A DNA stretch of 64,000 nt from Oreohelix idahoensis (lineage: Eukaryota; Mollusca; Gastropoda; Stylommatophora; Oreohelicidae): NCBI GenBank assembly GCA_024509875.1, contig JAMPIV010004262.1:62001-126000 (forward strand). The letters are read 5' to 3'. The position numbers and the translations under genes were made by a program. Below are positions 10,819 through 23,299 of this stretch, one piece after another (the stretch's first letter is position 1; the number at the start of each line of letters is the position of its first letter). A model generated the notes under the pieces. It was not told the DNA's origin and did no database searches. It saw nothing but the letters and a program-made list of their open reading frames with translations.

Positions 10819-10946
10819 TAGTCTTCTTCTTCCTCGTTCGTCCTGAAAAGGACGTTGGTTGCGTTGTGTCTGTTTACAGCGAAGCTGCGATATCTGCGCC
10901 TTTCGGCCGACACATCCGACTTCAGCACAGCATTTTTTGGGACCGG
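10819..10946 (-). mobile_element. 3' part of a SINE with (GAA)n tail
   Basis: Read on the minus strand it ends in GGACGAACGAGGAAGAAG. It matches the 3' half of the repeat at 23964-24225 base for base over most of its length (shared GCGATATCTGCGCCTTT on the plus strand). Its other side is cut exactly where the LTR of element 1 begins at 10947, so it was probably the insertion target. Confidence 0.65.
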
Positions 10947-12330
10947 TGATAAGGGTGGATTTGAGCTGAAGTGGTAACTTGCCACCCTTATCGACACCTG
11001 GTATTAAAGTGTAAGATGTAGGTGTCTTCTCTGATTTAGGATGTTGCTGTGTATGTGGTAGTGGAACAGTTCACAGGGTTATCACACAGGCAACATGACG
11101 TGTAGAGTCATAGAAAGGGTAACTTCGTTGTATAAGTTTCTTCCATTTATTGCACGCCACAAAACAGTCATGATACTTATGACATCAACATAGTTAACGA
11201 GTTCAGCAAGATGATATGGCACATTGAAAACAATTTCTGTAGTCAGCAATGACAGCTGTTGTATATATGCGTCATAAGACATCACAGTTCAATAGATTCA
11301 GAAATTCATAAATCATAGAGTTCTAGTTCGTGAAGCTGTATAAATAATAATAATTTTCTGCAACAGTGTCAACTGCAGGTTATCACTGTTCATAGACAAT
11401 AATAATAATATTCCCTTCCTGATGCTAGCAGATCAGATGTATACAATCAGTCCGTTTACTGTCTGCACGTGAATAGCATACATGGGCTACAGGTCAGCTC
11501 GACCTTTATAATGTTCCTAAGTCTAACCATCTGACTTGGACGTGATCTCTGATATAACGAATCCTGGAACACAGACAATAGTCTTGTTGGTCTAGAGCGA
11601 CCCATATATATATTTAACTAGTTCAGGTATAAAGATACCGGTGACTTAATCCTAGTCAAAGTACCTCTCCATTTTGAATCACACAGGCGAGCAAATAGGC
11701 GACAAAATGACGAACCTCTAGATGATAGCATAAAGTTCGATACAAGAGGAATTACCTTATTTCGGAAAATCAACCATGAACATATGCCTCCAGGCAGGCG
11801 TGAATAATACTGGGAAATAGTCTAGTTAGCTAACTAACTCACAAAGACCATGTATTTCCCTCAGAGAATCACAAGACGCAGGTCGCGTCTGCTCGCTTCT
11901 TAAACCATTTCTCAACTGCCCGAACTGGGCGGAACACACAGAACGAACTCCCAGCTTTTGACATGCGCAGAACGACAATCTCTGAGTTGCCGTTCACAAT
12001 AAGACGATTCTAAGAACATTCGAGATAAAAGTCTTACACAGTCGCGCCTTTTATGGTCATGAAAAGAAGCGTTAAGAAAGGTTTCAGACATCTACCATAG
12101 TTGACTGGTACTACCAAATAAGGAGATGTGGTCACGCTTCGTTCAAGAAATTATAGACCGAACGTGTCTCTATACAAGAGAAGGCAAACTCCTAAAAAAT
12201 TGTAGTTTCGATAACTCGGATTATGTCCCTTTGACCATAGAAAACATAATACACACTTCAGTCAAAAAAATGATCATACATATGAAAAATGTTTATACAA
12301 ACGAAAAATAATAATGATCCGTGCGTAACA
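10947..12330 (-). repeat. 3' LTR of element 1
   Basis: 1384 bp, with TG...CA ends read on either strand. Transcription runs right to left; TATAAA lies at 11520-11515 and a polyadenylation signal AATAAA at 11151-11146 (minus strand). The outermost end holds an 11-bp inverted repeat, GATAAGGGTGG and CCACCCTTATC, able to form a hairpin. An antisense 61-codon open frame (12126-12311) is preserved in both LTRs. Confidence 0.9.
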
Positions 12331-13101
12331 TTACCGCACCCTCCCGGGAAAAAAAAATGAAACTTTTTTTTTTTAAATCCTGGAGCCGGAAAAAATCTAG
12401 GCTCCTAACGCACGTATGATGCGTGGATATATACCTAACAAATTAGCTCAACGCATGGAGCGACACTGAGATCATATCTCAGATCCTTAGAGAAAAAATT
12501 TATCTAAGTATACGCTGATATATTCCAGGAAGGTGCCACCAACACACGCCACAATGATGGCAACAACATAATGACAATCAAATTATTCTCATACCAATAT
12601 ATGAAATTAAATATATTATGTGTTATCATACAATGTGTTGCAAATAGCGGTGTAATTTACTAATATACCGCACTATATTATTACATTATATAAAGTAACA
12701 GTAATTAATAAGTAATACATGTGTTGATCTTCGGTGACATAAAACATTCAATAGAAGAAGATGTGGACATCATCCGCTCCCAATGTAGGACAGGACTTGA
12801 TATCCTCAAAGTTCCACAATGGACATAAACTCGCAGACTTCAATGATGTGCTGCGAAAATATCAATAACACAAATCTTAAAGACAACGGGTAAATTTCTT
12901 AATACAATCCTGAAAATAATTTATTTAAATGTGGCCGAGTGATCTTTTGGCCCGTATATCACTAACTAAGCCTTCTTAGATAATTACATGGTACAATGTT
13001 ATAAATTTCCCTCAAAAAAAAAAAGTGAGACAAAATCTACTAACATGTCATTATAACATTGGACTGTATATCAGGAAATATATATATATATGACAGAAGA
13101 A
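12331..13101 (-). other. 3' non-coding part of element 1 with polypurine tract
   Basis: Reading on the minus strand towards the 3' LTR, the last bases are CCCGGGAGGGTGCGGTAA. The matching position in element 2 has CCCGGGAGGTGTGGTAA, so this is the likely plus-strand priming tract. The rest is AT-rich with homopolymer A and T runs and no ORF. Confidence 0.65.
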
Positions 13102-14385
13102 TCATGTGGAATCGTGTGGACATCTGGACAGAATGTCTGCCATTACATTATCCGAACCACGGATAGCTCGAACCGAGAAATGAAATGGTTGAAGAGCTAT
13201 GGCATAACGAGTGGACCTCGAGCTCTTCAAGTTTTTGCTCTGAATAGCAGTAAGCGCTTTCTGGTCGGTTTCCACAATGAAATGTGCGCCTAGAAGAAAT
13301 CTTTGTAACTTCAGAATAGACCATACCATAGCCAATAACTCACGGTCTAAAACCGAGTAATTCTTTTCTGCAGCGTTTAATTTCCTAGAGATATACATCA
13401 CCGGATGCAAAGTATCAGAATACTCCTGCATTAGTGCTGCCCCAATCCCTGTTGACGAGGCGTCACTTCGAAGAACAAAAGTCTTCTCAATAGTAGGTAA
13501 CTTAAGAATAGGTGGAGATGAAAATAGGGCTTTAACCTGGTCCAATGAGGATTGACATTCTTTAGACCAGCGGATCAGATTAGGCGACCCTTTCTTCAAT
13601 AAAGTAGAAAGCGGTGCCATAATGGAGGACAGATTCGGAATGAATCGTCCGTAGAATTGAATCAAACCTAATAGACTCCTTACTTGTTTCTTCGTCTTAG
13701 GGACCGAAATGTTAAGTATTTTTGAAACATTGTGGTCCTCTGTCTTTAAAAGACCATGACCAACCCGATGACCTAGGAAAGAAATCTCGCTAAATCCTAT
13801 AAAGGCTTTAGAGGGTTTTGCAGTCAAGTTATACTCGCGAAGAGTAGACAGTAATTCGTATAAACCCAAATAGTGATCTTCCCAAGAATCACTGAATAGA
13901 CAGATATCATCTAGGTATGCTATGACATCTGTACGATATGCGAGAATTCGCCGCATCATGCGTACGAATGTAGCAGGGGCGTTCATAAGACCAAAAGGCA
14001 TGAAATTCCATTGGAATAAACCCCTAGGTGTAGAAAAAGCTGTAAAAGGTTTGGCACGTTCAGTTAGCGGGACTTGCCAATAACCTTTAGACAAATCTAG
14101 TTTGGTAAAGAATCTAGAATTAGAAAGTTTATTGAGTAGCTCTTCTAATGAAGGCATAGGTTCAGCATCGAACTTCGTAACTTGGTTCAATTTGCGATAA
14201 TCTACGCAAATGCGAATGTTATTATCCTTCTTTCGAACAATAACCATAGACGAAGAGTATGCTGAAGTGGATGGTTCAATGATTTCCAAACGTATCATTT
14301 CATCCAACTCTTTTTCGACTTGAGACTGGAAATGGATAGGTATTGGATATGGTCTGACTCTGATAGGATTGTGATCAGTTAGCAC
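13102..14385 (-). pseudogene. pol: Element 1 pol, reverse transcriptase-RNase H part
   Basis: Open over 427 codons. The RT shows IRVRPYPIP, CVDYRKLNQVT, FTKLDLSKGYWQV, FMPFGLMNAPATF and the catalytic AYLDDICLF. The RNase H shows LRSDASSTGIGAAL, YSVLDRELLAMV and VMADILSRC near the end. It is not a separate gene: the upstream frame stops at 14397 after a one-base deletion relative to element 2 (CCCGGACA against CCCTGGACA), and the apparent start lies inside the RT. In the live element it would be the end of one gag-pol polyprotein. Confidence 0.85.
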
Positions 14386-14396
14386 AATGTCATGTT

Positions 14397-16970
14397 CTAT
14401 GACATGTGTGTGTCCGGGATGTCTGTAAGAACATCCTGAAATGTTTGCAACATCGAAGAAACTTGTCGATGTTCCTCAGCGGAAAGATTTGGAGAAACGG
14501 TCACGTTTTTCCAAGATTCCGTAGAATAAAGTGGGACCATAGAAAGAGGAAGATTGACATCAGAAAAAGTAGTTTCCTCATCCTGTATAACTGACAGAGA
14601 TGAGTACTGACCATGAGTTGCTTGTGAATTGTCCGTAGCCTGGAAAATAGGCTGCAAATAGTCAGGTCTTTCATAAAATTCTGTGAGCATATTTATGTGG
14701 AAAGTTTTATGCTTTCCATCAATATCGACAACATAGTCGACATCAGAAATTTTGGAGACTATTGCATATGGACCTTTCCATGCAATTAGAAGTCTGTTCT
14801 CCCTTGAAGGAAGTAGAACGAGAGCTTTGTCACCTGGACAAAGTTGTCGTAGACATCTATTCTTATTTGCAAACTGCCTTGCCTTTTCTTTAGCAAATTC
14901 TGAAGACGAAGTTGCTAGTTTGCATGCCTCGATGATCTTTTGCCTAAGAGCAATGACGTACTCATAAGAAGATTGAGTCTCATCGCTAATATTATCGGCA
15001 GTGATTAGATCGTGAAGTAAAGACATAGGGCCGCGCGGTTGCGCGCCAAAGACAAGTTCAAAAGGGGAAAACCCCGTATGTTCATTGGGGACCTCTCTAT
15101 ACGCAAAGAGAGCCGCGGGTAAGACCCTGTCCCAATCCTGAGGATGATCCTCAGTTATTTTACCAAGTAAAGTTTTCAGAGTCCTATTTAAACGTTCGAC
15201 CAACCCATTAGACATTGGGTGATAGATACTGCTGAGAGACCTTTTAATGTGTAGCATAGACATTACCTGTGACATAGTGTCTGATATAAGTTGAGTGCCA
15301 TGGTCTGACAATATTTCTCCGGGAAAACCCAAGCGAGAAAATATCAGCCAAAGAGCGTCTGCGATATCAGCAGTTGAGATGCTCTTGAGAGGTATTGCCT
15401 CTGGCCAACGTGTGCACATATCGACACATGTAAGGATAAATTGATGTCCTCTAGCCGACTTAATTCTAAAAGGACCGATAATATCTATTGCCATTTTTTG
15501 AAAAGGGCGAATAGGAATGTCAGCAGCCTGGATAGGCGCAGCATGTCGTGGTCCTTTAGATTTGACCTCCTGACATACTTTGCAAGAGCGACAGTACATT
15601 CGTATGTCCTTGCTCACAAATGGCCAAAAGAAAGCCGCAAGAACCCTCGACTTTGTACGGGAAAAACCCATATGTCCAGCACATTGCGAGTCATGAGCAT
15701 GTTGCAATATTTGCAATCTCATGCTCTTAGGCACAAGAATTTGTGAATGAGTGGACGTAGTCGAGTCTTGTACCATACGTACAAGTACGCCGTTCTTCAT
15801 AGAAATCCAAGATTTCCTATTAGTGTTCTGATTAGGATCACCTTTTTTTGCTAGAATGAAGAATTTTTGTAAAGAAGGATCTTCTTCTTGCAATTTGATA
15901 AATGAGTCACGTGTAATAGTCAAGTGACTATCTTGGTCATTTACTTCATCATTATTAGTTAATGAAGTTTGAGGTGGATCCAGAGCATGTGCTCTTGTGA
16001 CCACCGCATTGGTAGCTTCAATGTTTTGCTCTTCCCAAACAGCAATCTGCTGTGGGGTACATTCCCTAACTCCGTGAATACGACCAATAATAAGGTCCGC
16101 AATAGGGTTTGGAAGTAGACACGCGTGGACCTCTCCCGTGAAGAAAGGAGTAGCAATGTGTATTATAGCAGTAGGATACTTTTCTAACGTGCCACCAAAT
16201 GTGACACATTTGATGACTTTTCCTGTAGCACAGGATGGATCTACAAGAGATTGCCTAACGCCGACAGTAGTACATCCAGAATCAAACAACACTGAGACTG
16301 GATTACTATTTACTAGCCCCTTATGTAATATAAGAGAACCTCTCCCATCATGAGCAACATTAGCAGGAAGAGCGGGCAAAGGATGACCACAGCTTAGAGT
16401 ACTAACGGTTTTCGGATCAAATAAAGTACTGCATTGGATACATTTATTTGCCCTACCAAAATCAAAAGATGAGCATCCGATAGCATTATGGTCTTTATCA
16501 TTATTAACCTGTTTATCTGCTCCCTGAGATTCTTGTTGAACAGAGTTTGTCTGTTGATATCTTTTTCTCTTATGTTGCGATCTACCGCGACCATTATTGC
16601 CTCTGCAATTATCATTAAAGTCCCTACTGTAATTTTTATCCTGGTTTGAGTTCCAGTTTCCATAACTGTCATTACTATCTCTATGCTGTTGAGAACCTCT
16701 ATTATCTTGGTATTGAGGTCTCTGCATAAAATATTTCCCTCTATACCGATTACCTTTGTGAAAATTTCTAAAGTTAACCGGAGTAGAATAACGTGTAGTA
16801 TTCGGTTGTCTCCAGTTCTGGGAAGAAGAATCACCCTGGAATTGATCACTATGGTTCTGGGCATAATTACGATTACTCTTTTTATTGAAATTTTTCTGGC
16901 TACCCTGAAATTTACGCATAAAATTTGGGCCATAAGGTGCTGCCGAAGCAACTGGCAGACCTTCTTTCAC
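14397..16970 (-). pseudogene. pol: Element 1 pol, protease-integrase part
   Basis: 857 codons holding the basic RG/N-rich end of gag and then a CX2C...CGH motif (KCIQCSTLF and LSCGHPLP). The retropepsin follows (LFDSGCTTVGVRQ, IIGRIHG). The integrase has the HHCC zinc site, the catalytic MAIDIIGPF, ILSDHGTQ and NGLVERLNR, and a GPY module (AWKGPYAIV). The left end is a frameshift: element 2 reads straight through from gag here, and element 1 lacks one base near 16970. The right end is a second frameshift near 14400. The residues needed for catalysis are still present, so the damage is mainly in frame. Confidence 0.85.
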
Positions 16971-18152
16971 CTAGAGTTACTAATGGTTATGTGCGGATGC
17001 GCAGTAACATACTGGCTACAGTATTCTTCCATTTCTTTTATGTTTTTAGGCTTACGCTCATGAAGAAAAGATAGAAAAGCTTCATTAACAGAAGACATAA
17101 CCTTATCTCTAAGTAGTAAATCCATAAGAGCTTCAAATGTATTTTCTGTCTTAGACAACTCAACCCATCGTAAAAAAGTAAGACGGATGCCTGAGATGAA
17201 TTCAGAGAATTCAACTCCAGTTTCTGGTAACATGGTTTTAAATTTAAGACGATATCCGTCCTCGTTAAGTTGGTACTTCTTTAACAATGCCGCCCTGACA
17301 ACCTCATAGTTGTTTTTGTCAGGCACATCTACCATACTCAACAAAGTCAAAGCATCACCTCTAAGTATCTTGGACAGATGATACACATATAATGTTTTAT
17401 CTATATTATGCACATTACATGCACTTTCAAATCTATCTAGATAAAATGTTATATCATCGATTGAGGGATTAAATGCTGGTAGATTAAGCTTGAAATCCTT
17501 AGCATTAGTCTTATTTGACACCTTATTTGCATCATTAGCATTACCAGTGTTCAATAACTTTAACTTCTCTAACTCTAAAGCTAAGACTTTTTCATCATGT
17601 TCCATTTTTGCTTTTCTCTCATCAGCCTCTCTTTGTAACCTTCTTTCTTCAGCCTCAGCCTGTAACTTTCTTTCTTCAGCCTGGGCCTGTAACTTTTTTT
17701 CTTCAGCCTGGGCCTGTAACTTTTTTTCTTCAAGTCAAGTCTCTTATTTTCAGCTTCTTTTTCAAGTCTCTTATTTTCAGCTTCTTTTTCAAGTCTCTTA
17801 TTTTCAGCTTCTTTTTCAAGTCTCTTATTTTCAGCTTCTTTTTCAAGTCTCTTATTTTCAGCTTCTTTTTCAAGTCTCTTATTTTCAGCTTCAGCCTGAA
17901 GCCTCTTCTCCTGAAATTCTGCTTCTCTTTTTTGTTTTCCATTTCCATTTGAAATCTTTTTTCCTCCACCTGCATCTGCAGTTTCTTTTGTTCTATTTCA
18001 GCCTCTATTCTCTTTTGTTCAGTTTGTTCTTTCATTTTCTTTTCTTCCGACTTCAATGCCTTGGCATATTGAACAGTCGCAAATTCTTCTAATTTATCAC
18101 CTGTCTTCCCAAGGGCTTTACCCTGCTCAATAAAGTACTCAAATGTAGACAT
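16967..18152 (-). pseudogene. gag: Element 1 gag, frameshifted
   Basis: The ATG at 18152 (MSTFEYFIEQGKALGKTG) matches the gag start of element 2. A charged coiled-coil region follows (K/E/Q rich). The frame is lost near 17940 in an A/T homopolymer, and again near 17735. From 17605 it is open again through the capsid-like part (FNPSIDDITFYLDRFE and LRWVELSKTENTFEALM). A 27-bp tandem repeat lies inside the coiled-coil region. Gag would form the particle that packages element RNA. Confidence 0.8.
17745..17895 (-). repeat. 27-bp tandem repeat in gag
   Basis: About five and a half copies of a 27-bp unit. In the gag frame each copy encodes the nine residues EKEAENKRL, so the repeat lengthens a coiled coil without breaking it. 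Element 2 lacks this expansion. Confidence 0.85.
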
Positions 18153-19746
18153 GATGTCTAAAATGTGAGTACAGAACCTGAAATAATTAATTATCTTATT
18201 TCAATGTTAAATAGCAACAAGACTTAATAAAGTGCTTGTATAATCTCTATGTTGAACCCAATCTCTGTGGGAAACAGGAGTTGACACCAACTTGTATTAT
18301 CAAATGTATAATAATATCACAAGTCACTTCTTAATCATCAGTGCACTACCCAAATCAGTGCATAACCATCAGTTATTTATCATAACTGCACTACAATAGT
18401 GCATAAGCAAAAAACACCAGTTAGTTATGATAAGTGCACTATAGACCAATAGTGCATGAGCATATATTAACAATAGTGAAAGCTAACTATGCAAGAACTA
18501 TGTAAACAATAACAAGACAATGTAAACAATAACAAAGGTCACCAACAATGTAACAATAACAAAGATCAAAGTCAATGTAAACAACAACAAAGATCAGAGT
18601 CAATGTAAACAACAACAAAGATCAGAGTCAATGTAAACAATCAACAAAGATCAAACAATACGAAAACATTCGCATAAGTCAAATACACAAACAGCAAAAC
18701 TAAAAAGAAATATGCGAAGATATGACTAACAAATGACGCTACAGTGTATACACAAAAATATACGTAAAGAACTGAATAATAGCAAAGGGGAGACCTACAA
18801 ATACAAACAATCGAAATCGAAACTAAAAAACACAAAGAAAGAGAGAAAAGAAAAAAGAAAAAAAAAATATATATATACAAGAAACAAAAATAAAGCACAA
18901 CTCGTCACAACTAAACAGATATAGCAACGATTGTCGCTAGCAAATTTCACTGTAGGAAATTCGCACAGTCCCTAACGAAAACGCTAACAGTAGAACCTCT
19001 GTGACGTGGTATCTTCTACTGAAAGACACCGCCCAACCGAGAAAACCCGCTGAAATATAAACATATAAATATACAAATAACAAATAACATATAACATATA
19101 AACATGTATCATGAAAACAATAGGAGAAAGTGTGAAAGTACAGAAGGCTCAGTTAGAACATAAGGGCACAGTTCACAAACAAAACAGGCCACTTAACTTC
19201 TATAAATCCAGCGTCAGCACGGTGCAGAACAGGATGTAATCAGCATTCTGAGGATAATGATCCAACGTTGATTAACTTCTGCTCCCATAAACAGCCATGA
19301 CGAAGGAAATGAGCTTCTAATACTGCAACAGTTGTTACGGCACTTGACCTTCTGAATCTTCTAAATTGATTTAACCGGCACTTGACCTTCTGAACCCGCA
19401 ACAGTACCCCTGAGACCGGAACAGTGTTACGGCACTTGTCCTTCTTTTCACCAGATCAGGAAATCCATTCGCTCGGTACTTGTCCTTCTAATTTTACATA
19501 AACTTCAATATTGCCGAGCAGCGCCGGGTAGTTTCAAAATCAGCAACTGTCAGAAAATCCGGATACTTTCAATAAAATTTCTTGTAAGGTGGTAGTTGAT
19601 GCTGTAGTTGTATCTAGTATGATGATGATGTCTGGGTTTGCTGACCCCCTTGATAGCTGGAATCAGAGTGAACCAACCTATGGCCACCAAAAATGATATG
19701 GTGCGCCAAAATATCAGATGATAGAACCAGCTCTGGCCACCAAAAA
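18153..19746 (-). other. Leader of element 1 with primer-binding site and repeats
   Basis: Non-coding. Next to the 5' LTR, minus-strand TGGTGGCCAGAGCTGG (about 19728-19743) is the likely primer-binding site. The same words recur about 65 bp further in (GGCCACCAAAAATGAT on the plus strand, twice). CGGCACTTGACCTTCT-like words recur four times between about 19335 and 19475. A 31-bp repeat containing AAAGATCAGAGTCAATGTAA recurs three times near 18560-18650. Confidence 0.6.
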
Positions 19747-21123
19747 TGATAAGGGTGGATTTGAGCTGAAGTGGTAACTTGCCACCCTTATCGACACCTG
19801 GTATTAAAGTGTAAGATGTAGGTGTCTTCTCTGATTTAGGATGTTGCTGTGTATGTGGTAGTGGAACAGTTCACAGGGTTATCACACAGGCAACATGACG
19901 TGTAGAGTCATAGAAAGGGTACTTCGTTGTATAAGTTTCTTCCATTTATTGCACGCCACAAAACAGTCATGATACTTATGACATCAACATAGTTAACGAG
20001 TTCAGCAAAATGATATGGCACATTGAAAACAATTTCTGTAGTCAGCAATGACAGCTGTTGTATATATGCGTCATAAGACATCACAGTTCAATAGATTCAG
20101 AAATTCATAAATCATAGAGTTCTAGTTCGTGAAGCTGTATAAATAATAATAATTTCTGCAACAGTGTCAACTGCAGGTTATCACTGTTCATAGACAATAA
20201 TAAATGCTCCCATTCTGATGCTAGCAGATCAGATGTATACAATCAGTCCGTTTACTGTCTGCACGTGAATAGCATACATGGGCTACAGGTCAGCTCGACC
20301 TTTATAATGTTCCTAAGTCTAACCATCTGACTTGGACGTGATCTCTGATATAACGAATCCTGGAACACAGACAATAGTCTTGTTGGTCTAGAGCGACCCA
20401 TATATATTTAACTAGTTCAGGTATAAAGATACCGGTGACTTAATCCTAGTCAAAGTACCTCTCCATTTTGAATCACACAGGCGAGCAAATAGGCGACAAA
20501 ATGACGAACCTCTAGATGATAGCATAAAGTTCGATACAAGAGGAATTACCTTATTTCGGAAAATCAACCATGAACATATGCCTCCAGGCAGGCGTGAATA
20601 ATACTGGGAAATAGTCTAGTTAGCTAACTAACTCACAACGACAATGTATTTCCCTCAGAGAATCACAAGACGCAGGTCGCGTCTGCTCGCTTCTTAAACC
20701 ATTTCTCAACTGCCGAACTGGGCGGAACACACAGAACGAACTCCCAGCTTTTGACATGCGCAGAACGACAATCTCTGAGTTGCCGTTCACAATAAGACGA
20801 TTCTAAGAACATTCGAGATAAAAGTCTGATAGAATCGCGCCTTTTATGGTCATGAAAAGAAGCGTTAAGAAAGGTTTCAGACATCTACCATAGTTGACTG
20901 GTACTACCAAATAAGGAGATGTGGTCACGCTTCGTTCAAGAAATTATAGACCGAACGTGTCTCTATACAAGAGAAGGCAAACTCCTAAAAAATTGTAGTT
21001 TCGATAACTCGGATTATGTCCCTTTGACCATAGAAAACATAATACACACTTCAGTCAAAAAAATGATCATACATATGAAAAATGTTTATACAAACGAAAA
21101 ATAATAATGATCCGTGCGTAACA
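19747..21123 (-). repeat. 5' LTR of element 1
   Basis: 1377 bp, the partner of 10947-12330. Promoter candidate TATAAA lies at 20306-20301 and AATAAA at 19950-19945 on the minus strand, giving a U3-R-U5 order that fits leftward transcription. Indels against the partner are visible at (TA)n and (AAT)n tracts. Confidence 0.9.
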
Positions 21124-21395
21124 ACCCCCAACTCTGGTTTATAATTTCCATTTAGGCATTCACAGTTCTCCACCAGGTTGTCTTTGATTCGCCTCTCTTA
21201 CAGGTAATAAACAGGGCGTACATGTTATCTAACTTATAGGTGCTTTCATAAATGAAGGCAGCCTTCAGGAAGGATCTCTCCACTGTCATGACAGGTCAAT
21301 TACAATAATTTAAAAAAAAAAGAAACAAAATTAAAAGTGCCAGTCGCGTTTGTTAAAAAAAAAAAAACCCAGCCAAAAACACAAAGCAAAAACTA

Positions 21396-21426
21396 TACGA
21401 CACATTTCGGGGTTATCCTTCAGATG
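21396..21426 (-). ncRNA. Degenerate hammerhead-ribozyme-like motif 1
   Basis: On the minus strand CTGA is followed by AGGATAACCCC (a short stem-loop), then GAAA and TGTGTC. This resembles the core order CUGANGA, stem II, GAAA, GUC of the type I hammerheads known in Penelope-like elements. Three bases of the first core block appear to be missing, so it is unlikely to cleave. Confidence 0.35.
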
Positions 21427-22870
21427 AGAAATACAAGAGAATGTCAGTGGACATGGCAATAATAATAATTAACCGTGACATAAAAGATACTAAAATCAGA
21501 AATAATATGCAATAAACATTACCACAAGACAACAAAGAGTTACAACTAAAGTATGACGTGGAGGTCACGTTTAATCACACAATAAAACAGTGTCAACATT
21601 TAGAAGATGCAACAAGAACAGCAAGTCAAGCTAAGACTAATAAAAGTCTGGAGACAACAAAAATGAAGAACGCTGGATAAGAAATATACTCAGTATACTA
21701 TGGGGACAAAAGGAAAGACCACAATATGAGAAAGAAAAAACATGAGGAGGTCACAGATCCGTTGACAAAAGTAAACAGTCATCAGTTAGGTGTACTGAAG
21801 CATCAGCTTGCAATTTAAACAGTAACATGTTTTCGGTATGGGTTATATTTCTGGTTACTAACTAGGACCTGCCAGACAAGACCACTTACAATACTGGCAG
21901 ACAGCTCACATAACTAAGTGCAGAATTACCTAACAGATGAATGATGTTTGTCTTGTCCCCATGTAGTCAAAACGAACATGTTTATTTCGTTCATAACTTT
22001 TAAACACCATACTCAGACTAAAAACGTAATGTTTGTAGTGATGGTTCACTAAATTTAAACTCCCGGGATTCTGACATTTTAGTTTCTCTGGCTGTGTGTG
22101 CTTTCTTCTCTGCTTTAATTGTACAGTCTAGACCAGGAGTCGGCATAAGGTAGATCCAAATCTACCGGTAGATAAGAGAGGATGATTTAACAGACCTGTA
22201 TATGACGGAAAAAAGGGGTGTGGGCGAATGAATAATGTTAAAGCTAAAGACATCTTTGACTAGTCCTAGTCCTAGTCCTCTCCAGCCGGAATCTAAAAGC
22301 GCGGTGTCCACAGGATTAATGGTTCTCTTTCCTCACTCCCAGGTCAAAGTTCACGAGCTACCCTATACATTTTAATCACAAACTGCATGAGACAGGAATG
22401 CGATCTTGTCTTTGACGTGAAATAAACATCGGGCAAAATATTATTTCGTTTACATTTCCAACAAATATTTTGATGGAATTCCAACAAGCAGATCTGCCGG
22501 TAGATATACAATTACATTTAAGTTACATTTATTCCAAATACTTTAAAACCTGATAACAGATAAGCTTTTATCCCTAGATGAATATTTAGAGAGCTCAGCG
22601 AGTCTAAAGTAGATCCACACACTTCACATGTTGCCTGACGAGTTATGAACCCTCCAAATTATGTTTACATGTTTCAATTTTATGTCGGAAATGTAAACTC
22701 GGCTTATGAGCTGATACTGAAAGAACGAATACAAGAGGATGTCTTTGTGTGGACAGCGTCGTAGGAAGTAGAATAGGCCGTCGGTAATGGGACAGAATGT
22801 TCATTTATATAAATTAAAAAATAAAATGGTATGAAATCAGTTTTACACGTAAACGGTACGCAGGAAACAA

Positions 22871-22901
22871 GAGACGATTCGGGTTTTACCCTTCGTCAGC
22901 C
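22871..22901 (-). ncRNA. Degenerate hammerhead-ribozyme-like motif 2
   Basis: On the minus strand CTGACGA is followed by AGGGTAAAACCC (stem of four pairs), then GAAT and CGTC. The first core block is perfect; the second is GAAT where GAAA is required. It is likely a Penelope-like relic (inference). Confidence 0.4.
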
Positions 22902-23299
22902 ACAGTTACAAACAGGTGACAAGGATAAGAATTACATATAGGTACTATAAAAATATATTATGATGAAGAACACACCAAATGAGCGATACAAGCAGATGGA
23001 ACAACGGTGCTGAGCGAAACGAAAATCATTCACTGTCAGAATTTGCATTACTACTCGCCGACTCTGTTCTTGCTATTTTACCATAGGAAGTTTCACTAGC
23101 GAGTTTCATCATTATTGAATCAACATTATTAATCATCAGGTTTAACCTAAATTGGATCAACATCTCTAAGCGTGAAGTTTTACCAACACCAGATCAACAT
23201 CTTTAATCATCAAGTTTCACCAACACTAAATCAACATCTTTAATCATCAGTTTTCATTTGAACGCTTGGAAAATGAAGCTGTTAATCTTACTTTGGTGA

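Larger units (their letters stand above)
10947..21123 (-). mobile_element. LTR retrotransposon (element 1), Gmr1-like, degenerate
   Basis: A 10.2-kb element in minus orientation. It consists of a 5' LTR (19747-21123), a leader of about 1.6 kb, gag-pol (18152 to 13102), a polypurine tract near 12331-12350 and a 3' LTR (10947-12330). RT and integrase are of Ty3/gypsy type, but integrase precedes RT and RNase H. That is the order described for Gmr1-type elements and for Ty1/copia, not for standard gypsy. The LTRs differ by about two dozen substitutions and small indels by eye. The coding region carries several frameshifts. The 5-bp flanks do not match (ACCGG left, ACCCC right). Confidence 0.88.

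Noticed and set aside
12126..12311. 61-codon frame antisense in both LTRs of element 1 (also 20919-21104)
   Set aside because: Identity follows from LTR duplication; there is no recognisable domain and no partner in element 2.
22132..22640. hAT-like element suggested by CAGGAGTCGGCA near 22135
   Set aside because: I could not find a matching inverted end or an 8-bp duplication.
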